Assembly: GCF_000411975.1 (NCBI RefSeq) | Contig: NZ_ASXG01000166.1 | Coordinates: 124,001 to 188,000 of the forward strand | Length of the DNA: 64,000 bases | Origin: Amycolatopsis orientalis DSM 43388 | GTDB lineage: Bacteria; Actinomycetota; Actinomycetes; Mycobacteriales; Pseudonocardiaceae | Direction of reading: 5' to 3' | Part shown: positions 32,232 through 41,932 of the stretch, piece by piece | How positions within the stretch are numbered: the first letter of the stretch is position 1 | Layout: each line of letters opens with the position of its first letter | Program-made: the position numbers and the translations under genes | The notes under the pieces: generated by a model | Database searches by the model: none | What the model was told of the DNA's origin: nothing | Seen by the model: only the letters and a program-made list of their open reading frames with translations

Positions 32232-32537
32232 TCACCAGCTCGACTTCGAAACGCCGGGCAGTTCCCCGTTGTGCGCCATCTGCCGCATGCGCACCCGGGA
32301 CACGCCGAATTTGCGCAGGTATCCGCGCGGGCGGCCGTCGGCGGCGTCGCGGTTGCGGATGCGCGTGCGGCTCGCGTCGCGCGGCATCCGCTGCAGCGCC
32401 ACCACCGCGTCGGCCTTTTCCGCCGGCGAGGAGGACGGGGACGCGATCAGCGCCTTGAGCGCGCGCCGGCGTTCCGCATACCGCGCGGCGATCACCTTCC
32501 GCTGCTCGTTCTTCGCGATTTTCGACTTTTTCGCCAT
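32232..32537 (-). CDS. rpsN: 30S ribosomal protein S14, cysteine-free paralog
   Basis: A 101-residue S14 of the long form (MAKKSKIAKNEQRKVIAARY, RNRDAADGRPRGYLRKFGVS, ending NGELPGVSKSSW). The CxxC...CxxC zinc motif of the short form is absent. Its ATG shares one base with the rpmG stop (TGATG), showing tight coupling within the zinc-limitation operon. Confidence 0.95.
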   Translation of the reverse strand: MAKKSKIAKNEQRKVIAARYAERRRALKALIASPSSSPAEKADAVVALQRMPRDASRTRIRNRDAADGRPRGYLRKFGVSRVRMRQMAHNGELPGVSKSSW

Positions 32538-32704
32538 CAGCGTTCTTCCTTGAATTCGACGTGCTTGCGCGCGACCGGGTCGTATTTGCGCAACACCATC
32601 CGGTCCGGGTCGTTGCGGCGGTTTTTCTTGGTGACATACGTGTAGCCGGTGCCCGCGGTCGACCGCAGTTTGATGATCGGCCGCAGGTCGGTGCTTTTCG
32701 CCAT
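32537..32704 (-). CDS. rpmG: 50S ribosomal protein L33, cysteine-free paralog
   Basis: A 55-residue L33 read from ATG 32704: MAKSTDLRPIIKLRSTAGTG, then YTYVTKKNRRNDPDRMVLRK. No cysteines are present. It starts directly after the rpmB stop and overlaps rpsN by one base. The four-gene order equals the Zur-repressed alternative ribosomal operon of mycobacteria and Streptomyces. Confidence 0.95.
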   Translation of the reverse strand: MAKSTDLRPIIKLRSTAGTGYTYVTKKNRRNDPDRMVLRKYDPVARKHVEFKEER

Positions 32705-32941
32705 CTAGAACTTCGCTCCCTTCGCGACGAGGTCGGCGACGACGGCGTCGATGCCGCGTTTGTCGATCGTTTTCATGCCCTTCGCCGACACCTTGAGCCG
32801 CACGGTGCGGCCGAGGCTCGGCACGTAGTAGCGGCGCGTCTGCAGGTTCGGCTCCCACCGGCGCGACGTGCGGCGATGCGAATGCGAGACCTGCTTGCCG
32901 TAGCCCGGCTTGCGGCCGGTGACCTGGCACACGGCTGACAC
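32705..32941 (-). CDS. rpmB: 50S ribosomal protein L28, alternative (single-Cys) paralog
   Basis: A 78-residue L28 (SAVCQVTGRKPGYGKQVSHS, HRRTSRRWEPN). It lacks the CxxC pairs of the zinc form and keeps only one Cys. GTG 32941 (MSAVCQ) is chosen from family alignment and has GGAGGG just upstream; ATG 32971 or 32977 would add a short extension overlapping the Zur box. It leads the rpmB-rpmG-rpsN-rpsR operon. Confidence 0.92.
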   Translation of the reverse strand: MSAVCQVTGRKPGYGKQVSHSHRRTSRRWEPNLQTRRYYVPSLGRTVRLKVSAKGMKTIDKRGIDAVVADLVAKGAKF

Positions 32942-32955
32942 GGACCCTCCCAAGT

Positions 32956-32976
32956 TGATAGTGACATTCATGTTCA
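32956..32976. promoter_or_regulatory. Zur box between the two zinc-limitation operons
   Basis: The 21-bp site begins TGATAGTGA and ends TTCATGTTCA. It resembles the mycobacterial Zur consensus (TGATAATGA...TTCATTATCA) at 17 of 21 positions by eye. It sits between rpmB (minus) and mrf (plus), so one Zur dimer pair could repress both divergent operons when zinc is sufficient. Confidence 0.75.
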
Positions 32977-33019
32977 ACTACGCTCGTCACCGTACCCCGT
33001 CCCGTCGTCTGGAGATCCA

Positions 33020-34270
33020 GTGCCCCAACGTCCGCGTGTCCCGCTCGTGCTGTGCAGCGGGATCGCCCGCACCACGCAAGCCGATGCCCTCGCCGCGCTC
33101 CTGCTCCGAGCGAGCCCCGGCACCGCCGTCGTCCACCACGATCTGCGCGACATCGGCTCCGGCGTCGTCCGCCGCCGGATCCTGCTGCGCGGCCGCGACG
33201 AGCTGACGCCGCTCGAGCTCGCGCACGGGTGCGTCAACTGCACGCTGCGCGAGGACCTGCTGCCGCTGCTGCGCCGGCTGGCTCAGATGCCGCAGGTCGA
33301 CCGCATCGTGGTGCGGCTGGACGAGGCGATGGAGCCCGAACCGGTCAGCTGGGCGATCCGCAACGTCCTGGTCGGCGACCGCCCGGTGAGCGAAGACGTC
33401 GAACTCGAAGCGGTGTTCACCGTGCTGGACTGCGAGACGTGGCTCGCCGACGTCACCGGCGACGACCTGCTCGCCGAGCGCGGACTGCACGGCAGCCCCG
33501 AGGACGAGCGGACGGTCGCCCAGGTCGCACTGTCCCAAGTGGAATCCGCGGACGTGCTCGTGCTGGCCGGAGCCGCGCCGGACGCCTGGTGCGCGGCCAA
33601 GTCCGCCGCGGTGCTGGACCGGGTCGCGCCGTCCGTCCCACGCGTCGAACTGGCCCGCACCGACGCCGCCGGGCTGTTCGCCGCGGTCCCGGCCGACGCC
33701 CGCCGCGGCGAGGTCACCGACCTGCACGGCGCGTTGCTGCGCGGCGCGCCGCCGCTGCACCCGGACTGCGGCATCGAACTGCTGCGGTTCACCGCGCAGC
33801 GGCCGTTCCATCCCGAGCGGCTGCACGAGGCGATCGACCTGCTGCTCGACGGCGTGGTCCGCACCCGCGGCCGGGCCTGGGTGGCGAGTCAGCCGGACGT
33901 CGCGTTCTGGATCGAATCGGCCGGCGGCGGGCTCGGCATCGGGCACGCCGGCCCGTGGCTGGCGTCGCCGAACGGGCCGGACTGGGCCGACGTCTCCCCC
34001 GAACGCCGCACGCTCGCCTCGCTGCGCTGGGACCCGGTGCACGGCGACCGCGCGCAGGAGCTGGTGCTCGTCACCGACCAGGCGGCTCCGGCGGAGATCG
34101 AGGCCGCGCTGCAAGCCGCCCTGCTCACCGACGCCGAGCTGGCCGAAGGGGAAGCGGCCTGGCGCGAGTACCCCGACCCGTTCGGGAACTGGCACGAAGA
34201 CCCCTGCGAAGAAACCGAAGAAACCGACCGGCACGCAAGCGCCGCCAACCAGAAGGACGAAACCCGATGA
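33020..34270 (+). CDS. mrf: Mrf-like CobW-family protein (ribosome hibernation factor-recruiting)
   Basis: A 416-residue CobW-fold protein. The P-loop position reads CSGIARTTQADALAAL, without the GxxxxGK(S/T) consensus, and the usual CxCC metal motif is CVNC. These changes are typical of Mrf, which in Mycobacterium smegmatis recruits the hibernation factor Mpy to C-minus ribosomes and is encoded with them. The middle and C-terminal parts (RIVVRLDEAMEPEPVSWAIR, LHEAIDLLLDGVVRTRGRAW, WIESAGGGLGIGHAG) match that group. It begins the plus-strand Zur operon and overlaps rpmE by ATGA. Confidence 0.88.
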   Translation: MPQRPRVPLVLCSGIARTTQADALAALLLRASPGTAVVHHDLRDIGSGVVRRRILLRGRDELTPLELAHGCVNCTLREDLLPLLRRLAQMPQVDRIVVRLDEAMEPEPVSWAIRNVLVGDRPVSEDVELEAVFTVLDCETWLADVTGDDLLAERGLHGSPEDERTVAQVALSQVESADVLVLAGAAPDAWCAAKSAAVLDRVAPSVPRVELARTDAAGLFAAVPADARRGEVTDLHGALLRGAPPLHPDCGIELLRFTAQRPFHPERLHEAIDLLLDGVVRTRGRAWVASQPDVAFWIESAGGGLGIGHAGPWLASPNGPDWADVSPERRTLASLRWDPVHGDRAQELVLVTDQAAPAEIEAALQAALLTDAELAEGEAAWREYPDPFGNWHEDPCEETEETDRHASAANQKDETR

Positions 34271-34530
34271 AGCCCGGCATCCACCCCGACTACCACCCGG
34301 TGGTCTTCAAGGACTCGTCGACCGGCGACGCGTTCCTGACCCGCTCCACCGCCACGTCCGACCGGACGATCGAATGGTCGGACGGGAACACCTACCCGCT
34401 CGTGGTGGTCGACATCAGCGCGTGGTCGCATCCGTTCTGGACCGGCACCCAGCGGATCCTCGACTCGGCAGGCCAGGTCGAGAAGTTCCACCGCCGGTAC
34501 GGGCAGCGCAAGAGCGGAGGCGCCCGCTGA
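34267..34530 (+). CDS. rpmE2: 50S ribosomal protein L31 type B (cysteine-free)
   Basis: An 87-residue type B L31 (MKPGIHPDYHPVVFKDSSTG, SDGNTYPLVVVDISAWSHPF). The CxxC motif of type A L31 is absent. It overlaps mrf by ATGA at its start and the L32 ATG by one base at its end, inside the plus-strand Zur operon. Confidence 0.95.
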   Translation: MKPGIHPDYHPVVFKDSSTGDAFLTRSTATSDRTIEWSDGNTYPLVVVDISAWSHPFWTGTQRILDSAGQVEKFHRRYGQRKSGGAR

Positions 34531-34684
34531 TGGCCGTCCCGAAGCGGAAAATGTCGCGCAGCAACACCCGTGCCCGGCGCTCGCAGTGGAAGGCCGCGGC
34601 GCCGGACCTGGTGCCGATCGTCGTGGACGGCGAGCGGAAACTGGTGCCGCGCAAGCTGATCAAGCACTTCCAGCGGCTCGAGCG

Positions 34685-34688
<4 letters not shown>
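34530..34688 (+). CDS. rpmF: 50S ribosomal protein L32, cysteine-free paralog
   Basis: A 52-residue L32 (MAVPKRKMSRSNTRARRSQW) lacking the four cysteines of zinc-binding L32. It overlaps L31 by one base and the next GTG by four, so mrf, rpmE2, rpmF and cobW form one translationally coupled unit. Confidence 0.94.
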
Positions 34689-35779
<1,091 letters not shown>

Positions 35780-35784
35780 GGACA

Positions 35785-35820
35785 GTTCCGGCTCACGGCC
35801 GCAACACCGTGAGCCGGAAC
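35785..35820. terminator. Terminator of the plus-strand Zur operon
   Basis: GTTCCGGCTCACGG (35785-35798) pairs perfectly over 14 bp with CCGTGAGCCGGAAC (35807-35820) around an 8-base loop, 6 bp after the cobW stop. It also lies at the 3' end of the minus-strand pseudogene. Confidence 0.8.
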
Positions 35821-36645
35821 CGCCCGCCTCCGCTGCGTGCTCCACCGCCGCGCCCGCCTCGGACAACGCGAACTCGTCCACCTCGAACTGCGACAAGTCC
35901 AGCAGTCCGCACCGCGCCACGGCGATCAGCTTCGGCACCGCGTCGCGCGGGTACATCCACCGGCCGCGCACCGTCAGGTCCACTGGTCCCGCGACGGACA
36001 GCATGGCCGCTCGGTCCTCGTCTTCGTTGCCGGACAACGCGACCGGTCGGACTCGACGGCCGAAGCGCCGCTCCAGATCGGCCAGCGCCGTCCGGTTCCG
36101 GCCCGGCGCGATCACCTCGCCCATCGCGATCGCCACCGCGACCGCCGCGCCGCCGTAGGCGCCGGTCGCACCGCTGACCAGCACCGTCTCCCCAGGGCTG
36201 CAAGCCACCGTCGAGCAGGCCGCCGCAGGGCACCAGGCACCTGCCGAGCGCAGCCCACCGGCCCGCGTCGGCCTCGTCGATTTCGCCCAGCGGAGCCGCT
36301 TTCTCGGTCGGGACCATGATCTGCTCGGCGAACCCGCCGTCCCGGAAATGCCGCTGCAGCGCCAAACCCCGTCGCCGCGGGCGGTCAAGCCCTGCAGGAC
36401 GATGTCCAGCGTCGTCGCGGGAGCGGACCGTCGGGTCGCAGCGGACGAAGTCGCCCGGGCTGAGTTTCGTCGCGTCCGGGCAGGCCGAGCGAGTACCTCC
36501 GGGTGCCGCTGACCATCTCGGCGGTGTAGTGCGGTACCGGCGCCGCGACGACATCCACGACCGTTTCCCCCGTGCCGGGCTCCGGTTCCGCGACCTCCTC
36601 GACCGCCAGCGGGCGCCCGAACTCCCTCAGCACGACAGCCTTCAC
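35821..36645 (-). pseudogene. Zinc-type alcohol dehydrogenase/quinone oxidoreductase-like gene, frameshifted
   Basis: The start MKAVVLREFGRPLAVEEVAE (from 36645) is in one frame. CPDATKLSPGDFVRCDPTVR, then GGFAEQIMVPTEKAAPLGEI continue in a second frame, and GETVLVSGATGAYGGAAVAV through VDEFALSEAGAAVEHAAEAG in a third. An intact medium-chain reductase would be one ORF of about 330 residues. At least two frameshifts and a shortened N-terminal part are needed to join them. It is divergent from a drug-exporter-type MFS gene across a repeat-bearing operator region. Confidence 0.8.
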
Positions 36646-36732
36646 CGGCTCCTCCTTCGCCCCGCTCCCATCGTCGGCCCGGGGGCAACCAGGAGTCCGC
36701 CGCTACCAGGATGATTCGCCCGTTTCGCACGA

Positions 36733-36766
36733 GTTGAACAGGCTAGGTTGAACAGTCTAGGCTGTT
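36733..36766. promoter_or_regulatory. Direct and inverted repeats before the MFS exporter
   Basis: GTTGAACAGGCTAG (36733-36746) and GTTGAACAGTCTAG (36747-36760) are back-to-back 14-bp direct repeats with one mismatch. AACAGTCTAGGCTGTT (36751-36766) is also an inverted repeat. They end 4 bp before the GTG at 36771, so a repressor here would block a near-leaderless transcript. No regulator gene is adjacent. Confidence 0.5.
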
Positions 36767-36770
36767 GATT

Positions 36771-38477
36771 GTGGCGAACCGGACGATCGACTCCCAGACG
36801 CGCCGCGGCGGGCGCTACAAATGGGTCGCGCTCTCCAACACGACGCTCGGCGTGCTGATGTCGGCGCTGGACGGGTCGATCGTGATCATCTCGCTGCCGG
36901 CGATCTTCCGCGGCATCGGGCTCGACCCGCTGGCCCCGGCCAACATCGGCTACCTGCTGTGGATGATCCTCGGCTACCTGCTGGTGTCCGCGGTCCTGGT
37001 GGTGACGCTCGGCCGGCTGGGCGACATGTTCGGCCGCGTCCGGATGTACAACGTCGGATTCGTGGTGTTCAGCGTCGCCTCGGTGGCGCTGTCGTTCGAC
37101 CCGTTCCGCGCCGGCGGCGGCGCGCTGTGGCTGATCGGCTGGCGGGTGGTGCAGGCCGTCGGCGGCGCGATGCTCACCGCGAACTCAGCGGCGATCCTCA
37201 CCGACGCGTTCCCGCGCGAGCAGCGCGGAATGGCGTTGGGCGTCAACCAGATCACCGCGCTGGCCGGGCAGTTCCTCGGCCTGGTCGCGGGCGGGCTGCT
37301 GGCCGAACTCGACTGGCGCGCGGTGTTCTGGGTGAGCGTGCCGTTCGGCGTTTTCGGCACGGTCTGGTCGATTCGCAGCCTGCGCGAGATCAGCAAGCCG
37401 CAACGGTCGCGAATCGACTGGGGCGGCAACGTCACCTTCGCGCTCGGCACCGCGGTCATCCTCGCCTCGATCACCTACGGCATCCAGCCCCACGGCGGCG
37501 CGGCGACCGGCTGGGGCAATCCGTGGGTGCTCGGCGGGCTCGGCGCCGGAATCGCGCTGCTGGCCGGGTTCTGCGTGATCGAAACCAGAGTGGCGGCCCC
37601 GATGTTCCAGCTGTCGCTGTTCCGCATCCGCGCGTTCACCGCCGGGAACCTCGCCGCCCTGCTCACCGCGATCGCGCGCGGCGGGATGCAGTTCATGCTG
37701 ATCATCTGGCTGCAGGGGATCTGGCTTCCGCTGCACGGATACGACTACGAGCAAACCCCGCTGTGGGCCGGGATCTACCTTCTTCCGCTGACCGCCGGAT
37801 TCCTGATCGCCGGGCCGGTGTCCGGCTTCCTCTCCGACCGGTTCGGCGCGCGGCTGTTCTCCACCGGCGGGCTGCTGCTGGTCGCCGGGTCGTTCCTCGG
37901 CCTGCTCGCGCTGCCGGTGGACTTCAGCTACCCGGCGTTCGCGCTGCTGCTCCTGCTGAGCGGGATCGGACAGGGCATGTTCTCCGCGCCCAACACCTCG
38001 GCGATCATGAGCAGCGTGCCGGACCACCAGCGCGGCGTCGCGTCCGGCATGCGCTCGACGTTCCAGAATTCCGGGACGTCGCTGTCCATCGGCGTGTTCT
38101 TCTCGCTGATGATCGCCGGACTGGCCGGTTCCCTGCCCGCGACGCTGACCGGCGGGCTGCAGGCACACGGCGTCCCGGCCGACGTCGCCGCGAACATCGC
38201 CCAGCTCCCGCCGGTGAGCACCCTCTTCGCCGCGTTCCTGGGCAGCAACCCGGTGGCGCATCTGGTCGGTCCCGGTGTGCTCGGCCGGCTCTCCCCCGCC
38301 GATTCCGCCGCGCTGACCGGCAAGGAGTTCTTCCCGAACCTGATCTCCGGGCCGTTCCACCGCGGACTGGTCACCGTGTTCGTCGCGGCCGCGGTGATGG
38401 CCTTGGTCGCGGCGCTGGCGTCGGCGTCCCGCGGGAAACGGTACTTCCATCAGGACCAGCCCGGTGGGATAGGGTAG
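36771..38477 (+). CDS. DHA2-type MFS transporter (EmrB/QacA-like)
   Basis: A 568-residue membrane protein with 14 predicted hydrophobic segments. The DHA2 signatures ALDGSIVIISLPAI (helix 1), GRLGDMFGRVRMY (motif A) and WRAVFWVSVPFG are present. Family members export drugs or toxic metabolites with proton exchange. GTG 36771 is preferred; a TTG at 36765 is possible. It is divergent from a broken oxidoreductase gene, a pairing often seen for detoxification loci. Confidence 0.9.
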   Translation: MANRTIDSQTRRGGRYKWVALSNTTLGVLMSALDGSIVIISLPAIFRGIGLDPLAPANIGYLLWMILGYLLVSAVLVVTLGRLGDMFGRVRMYNVGFVVFSVASVALSFDPFRAGGGALWLIGWRVVQAVGGAMLTANSAAILTDAFPREQRGMALGVNQITALAGQFLGLVAGGLLAELDWRAVFWVSVPFGVFGTVWSIRSLREISKPQRSRIDWGGNVTFALGTAVILASITYGIQPHGGAATGWGNPWVLGGLGAGIALLAGFCVIETRVAAPMFQLSLFRIRAFTAGNLAALLTAIARGGMQFMLIIWLQGIWLPLHGYDYEQTPLWAGIYLLPLTAGFLIAGPVSGFLSDRFGARLFSTGGLLLVAGSFLGLLALPVDFSYPAFALLLLLSGIGQGMFSAPNTSAIMSSVPDHQRGVASGMRSTFQNSGTSLSIGVFFSLMIAGLAGSLPATLTGGLQAHGVPADVAANIAQLPPVSTLFAAFLGSNPVAHLVGPGVLGRLSPADSAALTGKEFFPNLISGPFHRGLVTVFVAAAVMALVAALASASRGKRYFHQDQPGGIG

Positions 38478-38604
38478 GCGGCGATGACTACCGGGACGGC
38501 TTCGCGCCACTCACGGATCGGCTACCCGGTGCTCTTCTGAGCGCCGCGCGGGCCCCGCCTCCTTCGTCGTGATCCCAGGCATTTCCACGACGACAGGAGA
38601 ATCG

Positions 38605-39357
38605 ATGCCCGACAAGACTCTGCAGATCCCCACCGCCGACGGACTGGCCGACGCGTTCGCCGCGTTCCCGGACGACGGCGAGCAGCACCCCGGCGTGCTG
38701 ATGTACTCCGACGGCTTCGGCCTCCGGCCCGTGGTGCGCGACCTGGCCCGAGAGCTGGCCTCGCACGGCTATTACGTCCTCGTGCCCAACTTCTTCTTCC
38801 GGCACGGCCCCGCGCCGGTGCTGGAACTTCCCGAGTTCATCGGCGAAGACGAGCGTCCCGGGGTCTTCGCGCAGGTGCTGCCGATGATCGAAGCGCACAC
38901 TCCCGAGCTGGTCCGGCGAGACGCCGACGCCTACCTCGGATTCCTCGCCGCCCAACCGGAAGTCGAGACCGGACCGGTCGGGGTGACCGGTTACTGCATC
39001 GGCGGCCTCCACGCGGTCCGCACCGCCGCGGCACATCCGGACCGGGTGGCGGCGGTCGCCGGATTCCACGCGCCGGTGGGTGCGGCGGGACCCGGGTGTC
39101 TCTCGCGGATCACTGCCGAGGCGCACTTCGGCCATGCCGCATCCGACCTGACCCCGGATACTCTCGACGACCTCAACCAGGCTCTCGCTGCGGCAGGAGT
39201 CAGCTGCACCTCCGAGATCTATCCCGGCACGCTCCACGGTTTCACCATGGCGGACACTGACGCGTTCAATCCCGCCGGTCTGCGCCGTCATTGGGAACGG
39301 CTGCTGCCGCTCCTGGGTCGCGCCCTCGGAGGTTCCCGCACACACTTGTTCAGCTGA
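38605..39357 (+). CDS. Dienelactone hydrolase family protein
   Basis: A 250-residue protein with the DLH fold. The nucleophile is the Cys in GVTGYCIGGLHAV, and the His is in GTLHGFTM near residue 210. Such enzymes open dienelactone in chlorocatechol breakdown, but many paralogs act on other esters. ATG 38605 has AGGAGA upstream. No ortho-cleavage genes are adjacent, so the natural substrate is unknown. Confidence 0.87.
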   Translation: MPDKTLQIPTADGLADAFAAFPDDGEQHPGVLMYSDGFGLRPVVRDLARELASHGYYVLVPNFFFRHGPAPVLELPEFIGEDERPGVFAQVLPMIEAHTPELVRRDADAYLGFLAAQPEVETGPVGVTGYCIGGLHAVRTAAAHPDRVAAVAGFHAPVGAAGPGCLSRITAEAHFGHAASDLTPDTLDDLNQALAAAGVSCTSEIYPGTLHGFTMADTDAFNPAGLRRHWERLLPLLGRALGGSRTHLFS

Positions 39358-39369
39358 TCCCGCAGACCG

Positions 39370-39401
39370 ACCGAACGGCCGAGCCCCACCGGCCGTTCGG
39401 T
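39370..39401. terminator. Bidirectional hairpin terminator
   Basis: ACCGAACGGCC (39370-39380) pairs perfectly with GGCCGTTCGGT (39391-39401) around a 10-base loop, 12 bp after the dienelactone hydrolase stop and next to the end of the PLP-enzyme pseudogene. Confidence 0.75.
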
Positions 39402-39405
39402 TGCG

Positions 39406-40454
39406 CTACTCCGGCGACGGCGTGTACAGCGCGCCGAGGAACTCGACCAGCAGCCGTTCTCGCAGGGGTTCCGGCGCGCCGCCAGCAACGCGTTGATCGG
39501 CGCCATCCGCGCCGGGAGCCCGTCGCCGCCGGTCAGGCCCGCCGCGGCGAGCAAACCGCCGAACTGTCCGGAGGTCAGGGTTTCCGGGTCGAGCGCGGCC
39601 GCGAACGCGGCGACGTCCGGATCGACCCGCACCGGGCCTTCCTCCCGCGCCGCCGCGACAGAGGCCGCCGGATCGGCCAGGAATTCCGGTTCGCTGCCGT
39701 GGTTCGCGGCGGTGACGGTGAGGTGCAGGTTCAGCGGAGAAGTCCCGTGCGCGAACCGCGGCTGGACGTACCAGCCGCGCGCCTTCATCTCGTCGGCGAC
39801 AGTGAAGAGATCGAAACCGTCCGAGCCGGTGAACGCGACCAGCGTCGACACCGGATCGCCCAGCACGCGCAAGCCCGGAATCGAAGCCACCCCCGCGCGA
39901 ATCCGGGCCACCGCGTCCCTCGCCCGCGACGCCAGCTGCAGATAACCGTCCTCGCCGAGGTGGTGGACGACGGCCCACGCGGCGGCGAGCGGACCGCCGG
40001 AGCGGGTACTCTGCAGCGTCGGGTTGAGCATCGGGTATCCGGGCCAGGCCGCGCTCGCGAAGAGGCGCGTCCGCCGGAGTTCCGCCGAAGCGTGCAGCAG
40101 CACCGAGACGCCCTTGGCGCAGTAGGCGTATTTGTGCAGGTCGACCGAAATGCTGGTGACTCCCGGAACGCGGAAGTCGAACGGCGGAAGGTGCCCGGAT
40201 CGACCGGCACCACGACCTTTCGCACGCCGAGCAGGTGCGCTGCCTTGTGGAACGCGGCGTGCGCGGTTTCCGGCAGCACGATCGACGGCGAAGCAATCTC
40301 CGGTCGGGAGTCGCGCGCGGCGAGGACCGCCAGCAGGCACGATTCGGTGCCGCCGGAGGTCACCGTGCGATCGGGCCCCTACGCGGGATCGCGGTGCTAA
40401 CCGGACCCAACCCGGGATCGCGCCGACGAAGTCGGTGCCATCAAACACAGTCAC
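39406..40454 (-). pseudogene. PLP-dependent decarboxylase/S1P-lyase-like gene, degraded
   Basis: GTG 40454 shares GTGA with the MelB-like gene stop and begins MTVFDGTDFVGAIPGW, then the reading frame is lost. TSGGTESCLLAVLAARDSRP to VRKVVVPVDPGTFR is in a second frame, and SISVDLHKYAYCAKGVSVLL (with the PLP lysine in DLHKYAY) through VASIPGLRVLGDPVSTLVAF in a third. The end RERLLVEFLGALYTPSPE returns to the first. About 350 codons remain where a typical member has 450-480; the N-terminal third and a central segment are missing. It formed an operon with the MelB-like transporter. Confidence 0.82.
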
Positions 40455-41791
40455 GGCTGCTTCTCCAGCACCGAACGGCGCAGCAGCGGGATGCCGAGCG
40501 CGATCAGCACCGCGGGCAGCACCGACGCGCCGATGACGATCGCGGTGATCGCCGAGGACGGCTGCGGGACGGCGGTCCCGCCGGTGCTCGACACGTAGCT
40601 CCCGGCCTGCAGCACCAGTCCGAACAGGCCCGGCCCGAGCGCGAGCCCGAGCGTCTCGGACGCGGTCCACACCCCGGCCGTGACGCCCGCCCGGGTTTCG
40701 CCGGTCCGCTCCTCCTCGGCGCTGATCAGGTCCGGCAGGATCGCCAGCGGGAACACCGAAATGCCCGCGTAGCCGACGCCGGCGAGCGCGACGAACACCA
40801 GCGTCGCGGCGAACGGCAGCTGGTCGGCGAAGTACATCGCCACCAGGCCGACGAAGAACGACGTGGTGGCGACCCGGAAGCCGGCGAGCTTGCCCCAGCG
40901 CGCGCCCAGCCGCGGCCACAGCGGCATGGTGACCAGCGCGGGCCCGACGAAGCCGACGAAGAGGTAAGTGCGGTAGCTCGGGTCGCCGAGGACGTGCTGG
41001 GCGAAGTACGGGATCGCGGCCAGCACGGTGCCGATGCCGAGCGCCTGGATGAAGTAGACGCCCAGCAGCCACCGGAACGACCGCCACTGCGCGATGGTGC
41101 GCGTCAATTCCTTGAGCCGCACCGTGTTCGGCCGCAGCGAGCCGACCGGCGCGCCCTTCAGCCCGAAGTAGACCCCGAGCGTCGCGGCCAGGATGATCAC
41201 CGCCATCACCAAGCCCATCACCCGGTAGCCCGCCACCCCGGGCAGCAGGTCGGTGATCGCCGGGGCGCCGCCGCCGGACACCAGCACCGCGACCGCCAGC
41301 ACGCCGATCCGGACGCTGGTGAGTTTCGTGCGTTCCTCGGCGGAATCGGTCAGCTCGGCCGGCAGCGCGTTGAACGGCACCTGGAAGAACGCGTACGCGG
41401 TGGCGCACAGGAAGAACATCACCACGACGTAGGTCGCGTCCCAGAACGGCGTGCCGAAGCCGGGATGCGCGAACAGCGCGAAGAAGAGGACCGCGACGCC
41501 GATCCCGCCGCGCAGCAGGAACCGCCGCCTGCTGCCGGTGCGCGCGAGATCGGCGTCGGACAGCCGGCCGGCGACCGGGTTGAAGAGCACGTCCCACGCC
41601 TTGGGCACGAAGACGATGATCCCGGCCGCCGCGGCGGGCACCGCCATGGTGTCGGTGAGGTACGGCAGCAGGAGCAGCCCCGGCACGGTGCCGAACCCGC
41701 CGGTGACGAAGGAGCCGAGCGAGTAGCGGAATCTCGTGCGGCGGGACAGCGACGCCAAAGGTCCTCCTCGAAGGCGGAACGACGAACGCAT
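40451..41791 (-). CDS. MelB-like (GPH family) MFS transporter
   Basis: A 446-residue membrane protein with 12 predicted helices. FVPKAWDVLFNPVAGRLSDA is the GPH/MelB cation-binding and loop 2-3 signature, and AYAFFQVPFNALPAEL the helix 4-5 region. GPH carriers move sugars or similar solutes with a cation. Its gene is followed, with GTGA overlap, by the broken PLP enzyme, so the substrate of the pair may have been an amino acid or amino lipid rather than a sugar (inference). Confidence 0.87.
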   Translation of the reverse strand: MRSSFRLRGGPLASLSRRTRFRYSLGSFVTGGFGTVPGLLLLPYLTDTMAVPAAAAGIIVFVPKAWDVLFNPVAGRLSDADLARTGSRRRFLLRGGIGVAVLFFALFAHPGFGTPFWDATYVVVMFFLCATAYAFFQVPFNALPAELTDSAEERTKLTSVRIGVLAVAVLVSGGGAPAITDLLPGVAGYRVMGLVMAVIILAATLGVYFGLKGAPVGSLRPNTVRLKELTRTIAQWRSFRWLLGVYFIQALGIGTVLAAIPYFAQHVLGDPSYRTYLFVGFVGPALVTMPLWPRLGARWGKLAGFRVATTSFFVGLVAMYFADQLPFAATLVFVALAGVGYAGISVFPLAILPDLISAEEERTGETRAGVTAGVWTASETLGLALGPGLFGLVLQAGSYVSSTGGTAVPQPSSAITAIVIGASVLPAVLIALGIPLLRRSVLEKQP

Positions 41792-41895
41792 GCCTAATGG
41801 ATCTTCGCCGGTCCCCGGTAGTGGTCGGGAGGAATCGTGCCACCGTCGTGATGCACCGGCCGTACCGGGCCGACTACGCCCTCGTGCGCGGCAAC

Positions 41896-41911
41896 GCCGG
41901 TTCTAACCGGC
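41896..41911. promoter_or_regulatory. 16-bp palindrome between the LLM and MelB-like genes
   Basis: GCCGGTTCTAACCGGC is a perfect palindrome with 7-bp arms. It lies 22 bp after the end of the LLM gene and 105 bp before the MelB-like start, so it may terminate the first or be an operator for the second. Confidence 0.4.
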
Positions 41912-41932
41912 ATCGCCGCTCACGACTCTCCT

